Positions 15,901 to 24,074 of a stretch of 42,318 nt of DNA are shown one piece after another. The stretch spans positions 1 to 42,318 of the forward strand of contig NZ_MEEX01000036.1 in NCBI RefSeq assembly GCF_001724605.1. The letters are read 5' to 3'. The stretch comes from Phenylobacterium sp. SCN 70-31. Its GTDB lineage: Bacteria > Pseudomonadota > Alphaproteobacteria > Caulobacterales > Caulobacteraceae. Numbering within the stretch: the first letter of the stretch is position 1; each line of letters starts with the position of its first letter. The notes under the pieces are model-generated. The model had not been told where the DNA came from. It did not search any database and saw nothing but the letters and a program-made list of their open reading frames with translations. The position numbers were made by a program, and so were the translations under genes.

Positions 15901-16292
15901 TGGCGCGGTTCAACCTGCCCACCGGCATCGTTCCGAAGGGCTACAACCGCAACCCCGACGTCAACCAGGTGGACCTCCAGATCAGCCAGGAGATTCCGAC
16001 TCCGATCGACGGCCACAAGTTCCGCGTCCAGCTCGATATCCAGAACGTGCTGAACCTGCTGAACAACAAGTGGGGCACGGTCGAGGAGTACGGCTCCACC
16101 GGCTCGGGCCAGGGCAACAACCGGATCGTCGACGTCCAGTGCGCCACGGCCACGGGCGCGGCCGCCGGCAACGGCAGCCCGACCTGCGTGCGCTACCGCT
16201 ACTCGAACCCGAACACCACGGCGCTGACCCGCTCGGTCAACAACGCCCGTTCGCTGTGGTACGCCCAGCTCTCGCTGCGCTACGAGTTCTGA
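12930..16292 (+). CDS. TonB-dependent receptor with carboxypeptidase-regulatory-like N-terminal domain (Oar-like)
   Basis: This 1120-residue outer-membrane transporter should take up a large or scarce nutrient using the TonB-ExbBD proton-motive relay. It has a signal peptide (MSMRRLAYG, cleavage after AVYA near residue 27), an Ig-like carboxypeptidase-regulatory domain (about 30-110: SAIRGTLRGESGAPVANATV), a plug domain (about 120-260: VDELVVTAARN, and the run ending GGAIDIVLRSGTN) and a long beta-barrel ending SLRYEF with the C-terminal Phe needed for Bam-dependent insertion. The ATG at 12930 has GAGAGGGGA 6 nt upstream; the in-frame GTG at 12885 precedes that site. No TonB, sigma/anti-sigma pair or sugar enzymes are adjacent, so the substrate is unknown. 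A strong terminator follows directly. Confidence 0.93.
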   Translation: MSMRRLAYGAALAALACGTATAVYAQETTSAIRGTLRGESGAPVANATVTIVHTPSGTRTITRSGADGVFDARGLRVGGPYSVSVSAPGYDSEAVSGVRLAQADTLRLDLDLTSATAVDELVVTAARNPESNNSGLSSTLARDSIESVVTVTRDIRDLARRNLLVSSNTLSDGGISIAGSNPKLNRITIDGASVQDDFGLNSGGLPTLRGPVSLDAVEQFTVQAVPYDVENGDFQGGAIDIVLRSGTNNFHGSAFVNYLNDGMVGRKFKGRRVDQVISQKNFGGFLSGPILKDTLFFAISYEKYKSAEQVPVGPTGSGFANSITGVTQATIDQVVGILNNTYATDFDAGGIPRSTPILDEKYSAKIDWNINDRHRASFTYRYSLSEVTARSNLNTGTAGLSSNFYLSGEEDYSYVGELNSQWTDALTTQLRVSYRDYERRQNPPSGQEFGELQICSAPTSDAVLTTCQSGFSNIRIGPDGFRQANELETHNLNVQFKATYAYREHLFKFGFESQNLEIVNLFVPNSDGVYYFDSIADFQAGRANRFVYSNAPSGNPYDAAAVFDYQQNSVYLQDIYDITDSFQVTAGFRYDWYKSDDKPILNPFFQQRNGFTNQTTYDGKSILMPRVAFKYDPKSWFRINGGAGIFAGGIPDVLISTSFSTTGYAAAGITVERNADGTFRELGANPGFTQAIGGTALNVAVSDPRFGYDLPASVTGLVTPALLPTTSEVIALNPAFKIPSAWKFFIGGSADLPWGVKAQTDLVVTETVSTIGYSDFKVRPLIVNGQQQFTPDGRQRFDGLTMTDAARAAAGVAGTNVQNAADLVVGNEKRGKGWVAAIGVSKAFLDDDLRVGLGYVRQNLREGASGVRFGTTSGSLYASQLADALDSNRDAYGRGYEEVRDRVKLEVTYEKEFIENAKTRFTLFAETRSGRPFNVTMASQGGNRSPIFGTNRSAYQLYVPDFAADPNPNDLDVGFVTFDSVATLNRFKDAVARFNLPTGIVPKGYNRNPDVNQVDLQISQEIPTPIDGHKFRVQLDIQNVLNLLNNKWGTVEEYGSTGSGQGNNRIVDVQCATATGAAAGNGSPTCVRYRYSNPNTTALTRSVNNARSLWYAQLSLRYEF

Positions 16293-16316
16293 CGGACGCG
16301 AAGACGGCCAATGGAG

Positions 16317-16351
16317 GGGCGGCCGCGGCGACGCGGCCGCCCTTTCTCTTT
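16317..16351 (+). terminator. Intrinsic terminator after the TonB-dependent receptor
   Basis: A perfect 11-bp stem (GGGCGGCCGCG at 16317-16327, CGCGGCCGCCC at 16332-16342) with a GCGA tetraloop is followed by TTTCTCTTT. It lies 25 nt after the receptor stop codon. Confidence 0.92.
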
Positions 16352-16360
16352 GGGCCATGC

Positions 16361-16389
16361 TTGACGGGACCCCGGCCGAGGGCCACATG
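16361..16389 (+). promoter_or_regulatory. Candidate housekeeping promoter for the agu operon
   Basis: TTGACGG (16361-16367), a 14-nt gap, then GCCACATG (16382-16389) matches the Caulobacter-type pattern at 7/7 and 6/8 positions. It lies just after the terminator and would give a leader of about 50 nt to the aguA ATG at 16447. Confidence 0.45.
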
Positions 16390-16446
16390 CGCGGCCCCCG
16401 ACGCCCGGCTTCCGCCGATGGCCGGCTTTCTGGAGGTCGTGTTTCG

Positions 16447-18316
<1,870 letters not shown>

Positions 18317-18320
<4 letters not shown>

Positions 18321-18844
18321 TCGAGACCCCGCGGCTGATCCTGCGGGCCTGGCGCGAGGCCGACCGCCCGGCCTTCGCGGCCATCAACGGCGATCCGCGC
18401 GTCGGCGACTGGCTGGGCGGGGCGATCGACCGCGCCGCCAGCGACGCCGTGATGGACCGGCTCCAGGCCCAGATCGACGCCGACGGGTTCGGCTTCTGGG
18501 CGGCCGAGCGGCGCGAGGACGGCCGGCTTGTGGGCATGATCGGCCTGCGCCGTCAGGACGCCGCCCCGCCCGGCCCCTGCCTCGAACTGGGCTGGCGGCT
18601 TTCGCCCGACGCTCAGGGCGCCGGTCTGGCCACCGAGGGGGCGAAGGCGGCGCTCGACTGGGGCTTTTCGAACCACGACGCCCCCGAGATCCTGGCCTGG
18701 ACGGCGCAGACCAACGTGCGGTCCCAGGCGGTGATGCGCCGGATCGGGATGCTGCCCGACATGACACGCGATTTCGATCACCCGACCCTGGCCGCGGATC
18801 ACCCCCTGCGCCGGCACGTCGTGTTCGCCGTCAGGCGGCCTTGA
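18317..18844 (+). CDS. GNAT family N-acetyltransferase (RimJ/RimL type)
   Basis: This 175-residue acetyltransferase has the acetyl-CoA pyrophosphate-binding motif A in QGAGLATEGAKAALDWGF (about residues 98-115) and the RimJ/RimL-like N-terminus ETPRLILRAWREAD. Members modify N-terminal or side-chain amines of proteins, or small amines. It overlaps aguB by 4 nt and is the last gene of the agu operon, so polyamine or agmatine acetylation is a possible role, but the RimJ/L type also includes protein acetylases and many unrelated functions. The substrate cannot be assigned from sequence alone. Confidence 0.85.
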
Positions 18845-18864
18845 GCCGCCGGCCGCGGTTCTGA

Positions 18865-18888
18865 GCGCAACTCGGGGCGCAACTCGGG
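18865..18888. repeat. 12-bp tandem duplication
   Basis: GCGCAACTCGGG occurs twice in direct succession (18865-18876, 18877-18888) in the 52-nt gap between the convergent acetyltransferase and phosphatase genes. It is probably a small slippage product. Confidence 0.7.
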
Positions 18889-18896
18889 GCGCGGGG

Positions 18897-19694
18897 TCAG
18901 GCGCCCTTGCAGGCCCGGGGCGCGGACCGCGCCGCCGCCACCTCGCGCTTCAGCTTCGCCAGGTCGGTCATGAAGGCGCGGTCGGCGTGCAGCCGCGCCA
19001 CCATGCCGGCGGCCAGGGTGCGGCCGGCTTCGACGTCGGACGGAAAGTGGACGCCGCAGACCACCCGGCTCTCGCCGCTCTCGCGCCCCAGTTCCAGCAG
19101 CGCGTCGGCGCGGGCCGGCGCCGCCTCGGTCAGGATCAGCGCCCAGGCCCAGGCGGTCATCGAATGGCCCGACGGGTAGGAGGCGTTGGTCCGCATCCAG
19201 TCCTCGCGCGGCACGCAGATCGGCTGGTCGTTGCCGATGAGCGGTCGCACCCGGGCGTAGGCGTCCTTGGCCGGCGTGCCGACCGTGCGCACATCCAGCT
19301 CCACGCGGTGCAGCAGTCGCAGGGCCGCCGGCGTCTCCCGTTCGTTGAGGTCGACGCCGAGGGCGCACGAGAAACGCCGGATCGCGGCGCCGCCCCACAG
19401 GTCGTTGTCCTCGATGGCGGCCCTCCAGCGTTCCGAGCCTTCCAGCGCGCGGGTCTCGTCGAAGACGGCGCGGTCGGCCCGGCCATGCGGCGAATCCACG
19501 GCCGGCGGCGGCCCCAGGATCGTCTTCCCGTCCAGCGGGTTGGCCGCGAAATAGCCGGTCAGCGTGGTCGGCTTCGGCCCGGCGGGCTGGCCGGCGGCCG
19601 GCGCGGCGGCCTGACCGGCGGCGGGCGGCGCGGCGTCGGTGGCGCAGGCGGACAGGGTCACGGCGAAGGCGGCGAGGAGGAGGGGTCGGCGCAC
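18897..19694 (-). CDS. PAP2 superfamily class A acid phosphatase, predicted lipoprotein
   Basis: This 265-residue phosphatase shows all three PAP2 signature blocks: KDAYARVRP (KX6RP), YPSGHS, and SRVVCGVHFPSD (SRX5HX3D). The last two carry the catalytic histidines. The protein resembles bacterial class A non-specific acid phosphatases, which release phosphate from organic phosphoesters outside the cytoplasm. I choose the GTG at 19694, which begins VRRPLLLAAFAVTLSAC, a lipoprotein signal with lipobox LSAC and Cys17; longer frames add sequence without family character. An Ala/Pro-rich linker follows. It is thus likely tethered to a membrane facing the periplasm. A 6-bp dyad (GTTGAA/TTCAAC, 19710-19727) lies just upstream of the start. 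It is divergent from sapC. Confidence 0.9.
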   Translation of the reverse strand: MRRPLLLAAFAVTLSACATDAAPPAAGQAAAPAAGQPAGPKPTTLTGYFAANPLDGKTILGPPPAVDSPHGRADRAVFDETRALEGSERWRAAIEDNDLWGGAAIRRFSCALGVDLNERETPAALRLLHRVELDVRTVGTPAKDAYARVRPLIGNDQPICVPREDWMRTNASYPSGHSMTAWAWALILTEAAPARADALLELGRESGESRVVCGVHFPSDVEAGRTLAAGMVARLHADRAFMTDLAKLKREVAAARSAPRACKGA

Positions 19695-19776
19695 GGATCT
19701 CTCGTATCGGTTGAAGGGCGATTCAACGGGCCGGCGGCCTCTGGCGCAAGCCTTCCATGACCCCTCCGAGGCGAAT

Positions 19777-19805
19777 TTGCCGGGCAGGGCGGGATCGGCT
19801 AGAAG
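19777..19805 (+). promoter_or_regulatory. Candidate housekeeping promoter for sapC
   Basis: TTGCCGG (19777-19783), a 14-nt gap and GCTAGAAG (19798-19805) match the Caulobacter-type consensus at 6/7 and 7/8 positions. This would leave a leader of about 60 nt before the ATG at 19870. Confidence 0.5.
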
Positions 19806-19869
19806 CGGCGACCTTGCACGCGAGGGCCGGAGGCCGGAATCGCGGCGCCACGACCTCGAAGGCTGACGA

Positions 19870-20670
19870 ATGACCACCGCCCAGATGCCCGGCCAGCTGT
19901 CCGGCAACGTCCTGTTCTACAGCAAGCCCGAGCCGCTCGCGAAGGAGCTGCATTCGAACCTGGGCGTGAAGCGCATGGACGGCCCCTTCGGCTTCGCCCG
20001 CGCCGGCCACGCGATCCCCCTGACCGTGGGCGAATTCCCGCTGGCCGCGGTGACCGGCCCGATCATCTTCGTGGGCGACGACCGGGTTCCGATCGCCGTC
20101 ATGGGCCTGAACGCCGGCGAGAACATGTTCGTCCGCGACGACGGCACCTTCGAGAACGGCGTCTACATCCCCGCCTATGTCCGCCGCTATCCGTTCGTGT
20201 TCGCCAACGACGACGCCAACAAGCAGATGGTCCTGTGCATCGACCGCAACGCCGAGTTCATCACCGACAAGGGTTATGACATGGCGTTCTTCGACGCCGC
20301 CGGCGAGCCGACCGAGTACACGAAGGGCTGCATCGAGTTCTGCAACAACTTCGAGGTCGAGCGTCAGCGCACCCTGGCCTTCGTCCAGCTCCTGAAGGAC
20401 CTCGACCTGTTCGAGTCGAAGGAAGCCAACTTCACCCCCACCAATCCGGACGGCACCGCCGGCCAGCCGCAGAAGATCGCCGAGTACTTCGGCGTCTCGG
20501 AAGAGAAGCTGAACAAGCTCCCGGCCGACAAGCTGGTCGAGCTCCGCGACAACGGCGCGCTCAGCCAGATCTACGCCCATATCCACTCTCTGGTGGGCTG
20601 GGACCGTCTGGTGGCCCTCGCCATGGCCCGGCAGGCCGCCCAGCCGCAGCCGGCGAACCTCAACAGCTAG
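19870..20670 (+). CDS. SapC family protein
   Basis: This 266-residue protein belongs to the SapC family, named from a gene next to S-layer genes in Campylobacter and common in Caulobacterales, often near TonB-dependent receptors and cupin or tryptophan-halogenase-like genes. Recognisable parts are HAIPLTVGEFPLAAVTGPIIF near residues 46-66, GLNAGENMFV, YIPAYVRRYPFVF and KGCIEFC. I see no signal peptide or membrane segment, so it is probably cytoplasmic. Its biochemical role is not established. Here it stands alone, with its own candidate promoter and no receptor gene adjacent. The start ATG has only a weak GAAGG-type site about 10 nt upstream. Confidence 0.88.
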   Translation: MTTAQMPGQLSGNVLFYSKPEPLAKELHSNLGVKRMDGPFGFARAGHAIPLTVGEFPLAAVTGPIIFVGDDRVPIAVMGLNAGENMFVRDDGTFENGVYIPAYVRRYPFVFANDDANKQMVLCIDRNAEFITDKGYDMAFFDAAGEPTEYTKGCIEFCNNFEVERQRTLAFVQLLKDLDLFESKEANFTPTNPDGTAGQPQKIAEYFGVSEEKLNKLPADKLVELRDNGALSQIYAHIHSLVGWDRLVALAMARQAAQPQPANLNS

Positions 20671-20692
20671 AGGCGTCGCCCCTCCCGGGGGG

Positions 20693-21085
20693 CTACCTCT
20701 GGAACACGCTCCGGGTCAGGCACGAGAAGACGAGGCGGCCGGCCTCGTCGAGCAGGTCGTGCTGGGCGATGACGATGCCCTTGTCGTCGCCCACCGGGTC
20801 CTTGGCCATCACCGTCATGCGGCCCCGCAGCAGTTCGCCCGCGGGCGGATTGCGCATCCAGCGCAGGGCGTCCACGCCCAGCCGCTTGGTCTGCTGGAAG
20901 TTGCCCGCCGCCAGGGCGTCCAGCCGGGTCCAGATCGCGAAGATCATCGAATCCGGGGCGCCCCGGTCGACCGACCAGCCCGGCGCGAACGCCTTCGCGA
21001 ACGCGGCCAGCGCATCGGCGTCGACCGCCATGGCCCCCAATGAGGCGACCTGGCCGATCTGGATGTCGTCGAACGAGGCGGGCAC
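20693..21085 (-). CDS. Small MaoC-like hotdog-fold protein lacking the hydratase motif
   Basis: This 130-residue protein has the C-terminal half typical of MaoC-family acyl dehydratases (LGVDALRWMRNPPAGELLRG, VTVM-type strand, then GRLVFSCLTRSVFQR) and the usual opening FDDIQIGQVASLG. The part between them, where MaoC enzymes carry the Asp and His of the R-hydratase motif (pattern DxNPxHxD), reads FAPGWSVDRGAPDSM and has no such histidine. The fold assignment is good, but hydratase activity is doubtful; it may bind an acyl-CoA or be a degenerate paralogue. The start is the GTG at 21085 with AAGGAGAG 7-8 nt upstream. It converges on sapC and is divergent from dsbD. Confidence 0.78.
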   Translation of the reverse strand: MPASFDDIQIGQVASLGAMAVDADALAAFAKAFAPGWSVDRGAPDSMIFAIWTRLDALAAGNFQQTKRLGVDALRWMRNPPAGELLRGRMTVMAKDPVGDDKGIVIAQHDLLDEAGRLVFSCLTRSVFQR

Positions 21086-21191
21086 GGCGAATCTCTCCTT
21101 GACCTTGCCCGATGATGGACCGCCGTTCGACAGAGTCGAGCCCGCGCGGGGGTAGGGCGGCGCATGGACGTCGATCTGACCTGAGCGTGCT

Positions 21192-21220
21192 TTGCAGGCG
21201 CGCCACAGCCGCGCCATATA
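21192..21220 (+). promoter_or_regulatory. Weak candidate promoter for dsbD
   Basis: TTGCAGG (21192-21198), 14 nt, then GCCATATA (21213-21220) matches the Caulobacter-type pattern at 5/7 and 6/8. CATATA with TTTGCA 18 nt earlier also resembles a sigma-70 promoter. The leader to the ATG at 21254 would be short. Confidence 0.3.
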
Positions 21221-21253
21221 GCCGCTGTAGTGCCGACGGCTGACGAGGTGACG

Positions 21254-23386
21254 ATGCGGTTCCTGCCGGGCGTTCTGGGCGCCCTCGCGATGTGCGGAGC
21301 GATCCTTCCCGGCGCGGCGTCGGCCCAGCCCGTGAACACGGGTCATCTGACCGCCGAACTCGTCAGCGCGGTCCAGGGCGTGGCGCCCGGACAGACGATC
21401 CAGGTCGCTCTGCGCCAGGACATCCAGAAGGACTGGCACACCTACTGGCGCAACGCCGGCGATTCCGGCGAGGCGACGCAGATCGCCTGGACGCTGCCCA
21501 CGGGCTGGTCCGCCTCGGGCTTCACCTGGCCCACGCCGCATCGCATCCCCTTCGGCCCGCTGGTCAACTACGGCTACGAGGGCGAGGTCCTGCTGCCCAT
21601 GACGGTGACGGCGCCCGCCGGCGCCACGCCGGGCGGGACGGTGACGCTCAGGGCCAAGGCCACGTTCCTGGTCTGCGCCGACATCTGCATTCCCGAAGAG
21701 GCGACGCTCGCCCTCGCCCTGCCGGTGACGGCGCAACCTGCGCCCGCCGACCCGCGCTGGGGGGCGCGCATCGAGAGGGCCGTCGCCGAGGCGCCGAAGC
21801 CCGCAGGCCTCGTCGCGGCGTTCGAGAGATCGGGCGAGGTGCTGAAGCTGGCGGTGACCGGCGCGCCGCTCAAGGGCCGCGACCTGGCCGGCGCCTATTT
21901 CTTCCCCTTTTCGGGAACCGTCATCGACCACGCCAAGCCCCAGGCGATCGAACGCGGGCCGGAAGGCCTGACCCTGTCGATCGCGCCAGGCTACGATTTC
22001 CAGTCGCCCACGCCGCCGACCGAGGTCGCGGGCGTCCTGGCGCTGGACGGCGCGGCCTACGAGGTCACCGCCGTCGCGGGTCCGCCGCCGGCGGGCGCCG
22101 CCGGCCTCGGCCCGCCGCCGGCCCGCGCCGGGCCGGGCGGGGGGGTGAGCCTGGGCCTGATCTCGGCGGCCGTGTTCGCTTTCGCGGGCGGCCTGATCCT
22201 GAACCTGATGCCCTGCGTCTTCCCCGTGCTGGCCATGAAGGCCGCCTCGCTGGCCGGGCATGGCGGCGCGGGCGGCGACGCCCGCCGCCAGGGATTGGCG
22301 TTCGGCGCCGGGGTCGTGGCGTCGTTCCTCGCCCTGGCCGGCGGCCTGATCGCGTTACGCGCCGCGGGCCTCGAGGCCGGCTGGGGGTTCCAGCTCCAGG
22401 ACCCGACCGTGGTCGCCGTGCTGGCCCTGATCATGCTGGCGGTGGCGCTCAACCTGTCCGGCGTCTTCGAGATCGGCGCCTCCTTCCAGGGCGTCGGCTC
22501 CGGCCTCGCCGCCCGCGGCGGCCTGTCCGGCGCGTTCTTCACCGGCGTGCTGGCCGTCGTGGTGGCCGCGCCGTGCACCGCGCCGTTCATGGGACCGGCG
22601 ATGGGCTGGGCCATGGTCCAGCCGCCCGTCGCCGCGCTCACGGTCTTCCTGGCGCTGGCGCTGGGCTTCGCCCTGCCGTTCGTGGCGCTCGCCTTCATTC
22701 CCGGCCTGGTCGAGCGCCTGCCCCGGCCCGGCCCGTGGATGGACGTGTTCCGCAAGGCGCTGGCGTTCCCGATGTACGCGGCCGTGGTCTGGCTGGTCTG
22801 GGTGCTGACCGTCCAGGTGGGCCCCGACGCCGTGCCGCGCATCCTGGGCGCGGGCGTGGTTCTGGCGCTCGCCGGATGGCTGTACGGCGCGGCCCAGCGG
22901 CGGGCGATCGTCGGCGGTCGCACCCTGGGCCTGTCGGGCGCCGCCGTGGCCCTGGCCGTGGCGGCGGTCGCCGGCGGCGCGGTCTGGCCCACCTACGCTG
23001 TCGCCACCGACGGAATCTCGGGTTCGGCGGAACTGGACGACGAGGCCTACACCCCCGAACGGCTCGCCGCCCTGCGCGCCGAGGGACGTCCCGTGCTGGT
23101 CAACTACACGGCCGCCTGGTGCGTGAGCTGCCAGGTTAACGACCGCGTGGCGCTCTCCACCCGGGGCGTGGCCGAGGCGCTGGACCGCAACAACGCCGTC
23201 TACCTGAAGGCGGACTGGACGCGGCGCGACGCGGGGATCGCCGCCGAACTGGCCAGTTTCGGGCGCGCGGGCGTGCCCCTGTACCTCGTCTATGGCGCGG
23301 ACGGGGGAGACCCGGCTATCCTTCCGGCCATTCTGACCGAAGGCCTCGTGGTGAAAGCCCTCGACGCCGCCGGCAAGCCGAGCTGA
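21254..23386 (+). CDS. dsbD: Protein-disulfide reductase DsbD family (ScsB-like)
   Basis: This 710-residue inner-membrane protein moves electrons from cytoplasmic thioredoxin to periplasmic thiol proteins. It has a signal peptide (cleavage after AASA), an N-terminal periplasmic domain with the Cys141/Cys145 pair (CADIC), a membrane core of about eight segments with Cys321 (LMPCVFP) and Cys441 (APCTAPFMG), and a C-terminal thioredoxin-like domain with Cys623 and Cys626 (WCVSC). All three redox pairs are present, so it should be functional. The spacing of the first pair (CX3C) and the long N-terminal domain resemble ScsB-type members. The ATG at 21254 is preceded by GAGGTG. A thioredoxin-like protein and pgi follow on the same strand within 40 nt and 12 nt. 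Confidence 0.93.
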   Translation: MRFLPGVLGALAMCGAILPGAASAQPVNTGHLTAELVSAVQGVAPGQTIQVALRQDIQKDWHTYWRNAGDSGEATQIAWTLPTGWSASGFTWPTPHRIPFGPLVNYGYEGEVLLPMTVTAPAGATPGGTVTLRAKATFLVCADICIPEEATLALALPVTAQPAPADPRWGARIERAVAEAPKPAGLVAAFERSGEVLKLAVTGAPLKGRDLAGAYFFPFSGTVIDHAKPQAIERGPEGLTLSIAPGYDFQSPTPPTEVAGVLALDGAAYEVTAVAGPPPAGAAGLGPPPARAGPGGGVSLGLISAAVFAFAGGLILNLMPCVFPVLAMKAASLAGHGGAGGDARRQGLAFGAGVVASFLALAGGLIALRAAGLEAGWGFQLQDPTVVAVLALIMLAVALNLSGVFEIGASFQGVGSGLAARGGLSGAFFTGVLAVVVAAPCTAPFMGPAMGWAMVQPPVAALTVFLALALGFALPFVALAFIPGLVERLPRPGPWMDVFRKALAFPMYAAVVWLVWVLTVQVGPDAVPRILGAGVVLALAGWLYGAAQRRAIVGGRTLGLSGAAVALAVAAVAGGAVWPTYAVATDGISGSAELDDEAYTPERLAALRAEGRPVLVNYTAAWCVSCQVNDRVALSTRGVAEALDRNNAVYLKADWTRRDAGIAAELASFGRAGVPLYLVYGADGGDPAILPAILTEGLVVKALDAAGKPS

Positions 23387-23424
23387 CACGTCACGACCCC
23401 AACCTCACCCCAGGGAGCCGCACG

Positions 23425-24063
23425 ATGATCCTCGACCGCAGAACCGCCCTCGTCCTGGCCGCGGCGGCCGCCGTCGCCGCCCCGGCCGCCATCGCTACGC
23501 CGGCCGCCGCCGCGCCCGTGCTGGGAAAGCCTGCGCCCGCCTTCCAGGCCGTGGACGCCGACGGCAAGACTCGCTCGCTCTCCGAGTTCCGCGGCAAGAC
23601 CGTGGTCCTCGAATGGACCAACGAGGGCTGTCCCTATGTGAAGAAGCACTACGATTCCGGGAACATGCAGAAGCTCCAGGGCCAGGCCGCCAATGACGGC
23701 GTGGTGTGGCTCACCATCATCTCCTCCGCGCCGGGAACCCAGGGCTACCTGACGGGCGCGCAGGCCAAGGCCTGGAAGGCGCGTGAGAAGGCGGCGTCCG
23801 CAAGCGTGCTGCTCGACCCCAAGGGAACCGTGGGCCGCGCCTACGACGCCAAGACCACCCCGCACATGTACATCGTCGATGAGGCCGGCACGCTGGTCTA
23901 CATGGGCGGCATCGACGACAGGCCGTCGGCCGCCGCGTCCAGCCTGGACGGCGCGAAGAACTACGTCACCGCCGCCCTGGCCGACGTGAAGGCCGGCCGC
24001 GCGGTGGCCCAGCCCGCCACGCGGCCCTATGGCTGCAGCGTGAAATACGCCTCCGCCGACTGA
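23425..24063 (+). CDS. Exported redoxin/thioredoxin-like protein with single-Cys motif
   Basis: This 212-residue AhpC/TSA-Redoxin fold protein lacks a CxxC pair; its active-site region reads EGCPYVKKHY with Cys69, and the only other late cysteine is Cys204 near the C-terminus (RPYGCSVKY). HMYIVDEAGTLVYMGGIDD is the typical cis-Pro strand region. The N-terminus DRRTALVL followed by an Ala-rich core looks like a Tat or Sec signal with cleavage near residue 30, so it is periplasmic. The ATG at 23425 has AGGGAG 7 nt upstream. It follows dsbD by 38 nt on the same strand, and DsbD may be its reductant (inference). It could be a peroxidase-like or thiol-repair protein; its substrate is unknown. Confidence 0.85.
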   Translation: MILDRRTALVLAAAAAVAAPAAIATPAAAAPVLGKPAPAFQAVDADGKTRSLSEFRGKTVVLEWTNEGCPYVKKHYDSGNMQKLQGQAANDGVVWLTIISSAPGTQGYLTGAQAKAWKAREKAASASVLLDPKGTVGRAYDAKTTPHMYIVDEAGTLVYMGGIDDRPSAAASSLDGAKNYVTAALADVKAGRAVAQPATRPYGCSVKYASAD

Positions 24064-24074
24064 GGAGCCCCGCC

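Noticed and set aside
18865..18888. Tandem 12-bp repeat as an iteron or regulatory site
   Set aside because: Only two copies between convergent gene ends, with no promoter or origin features near; simple slippage is the easier reading.
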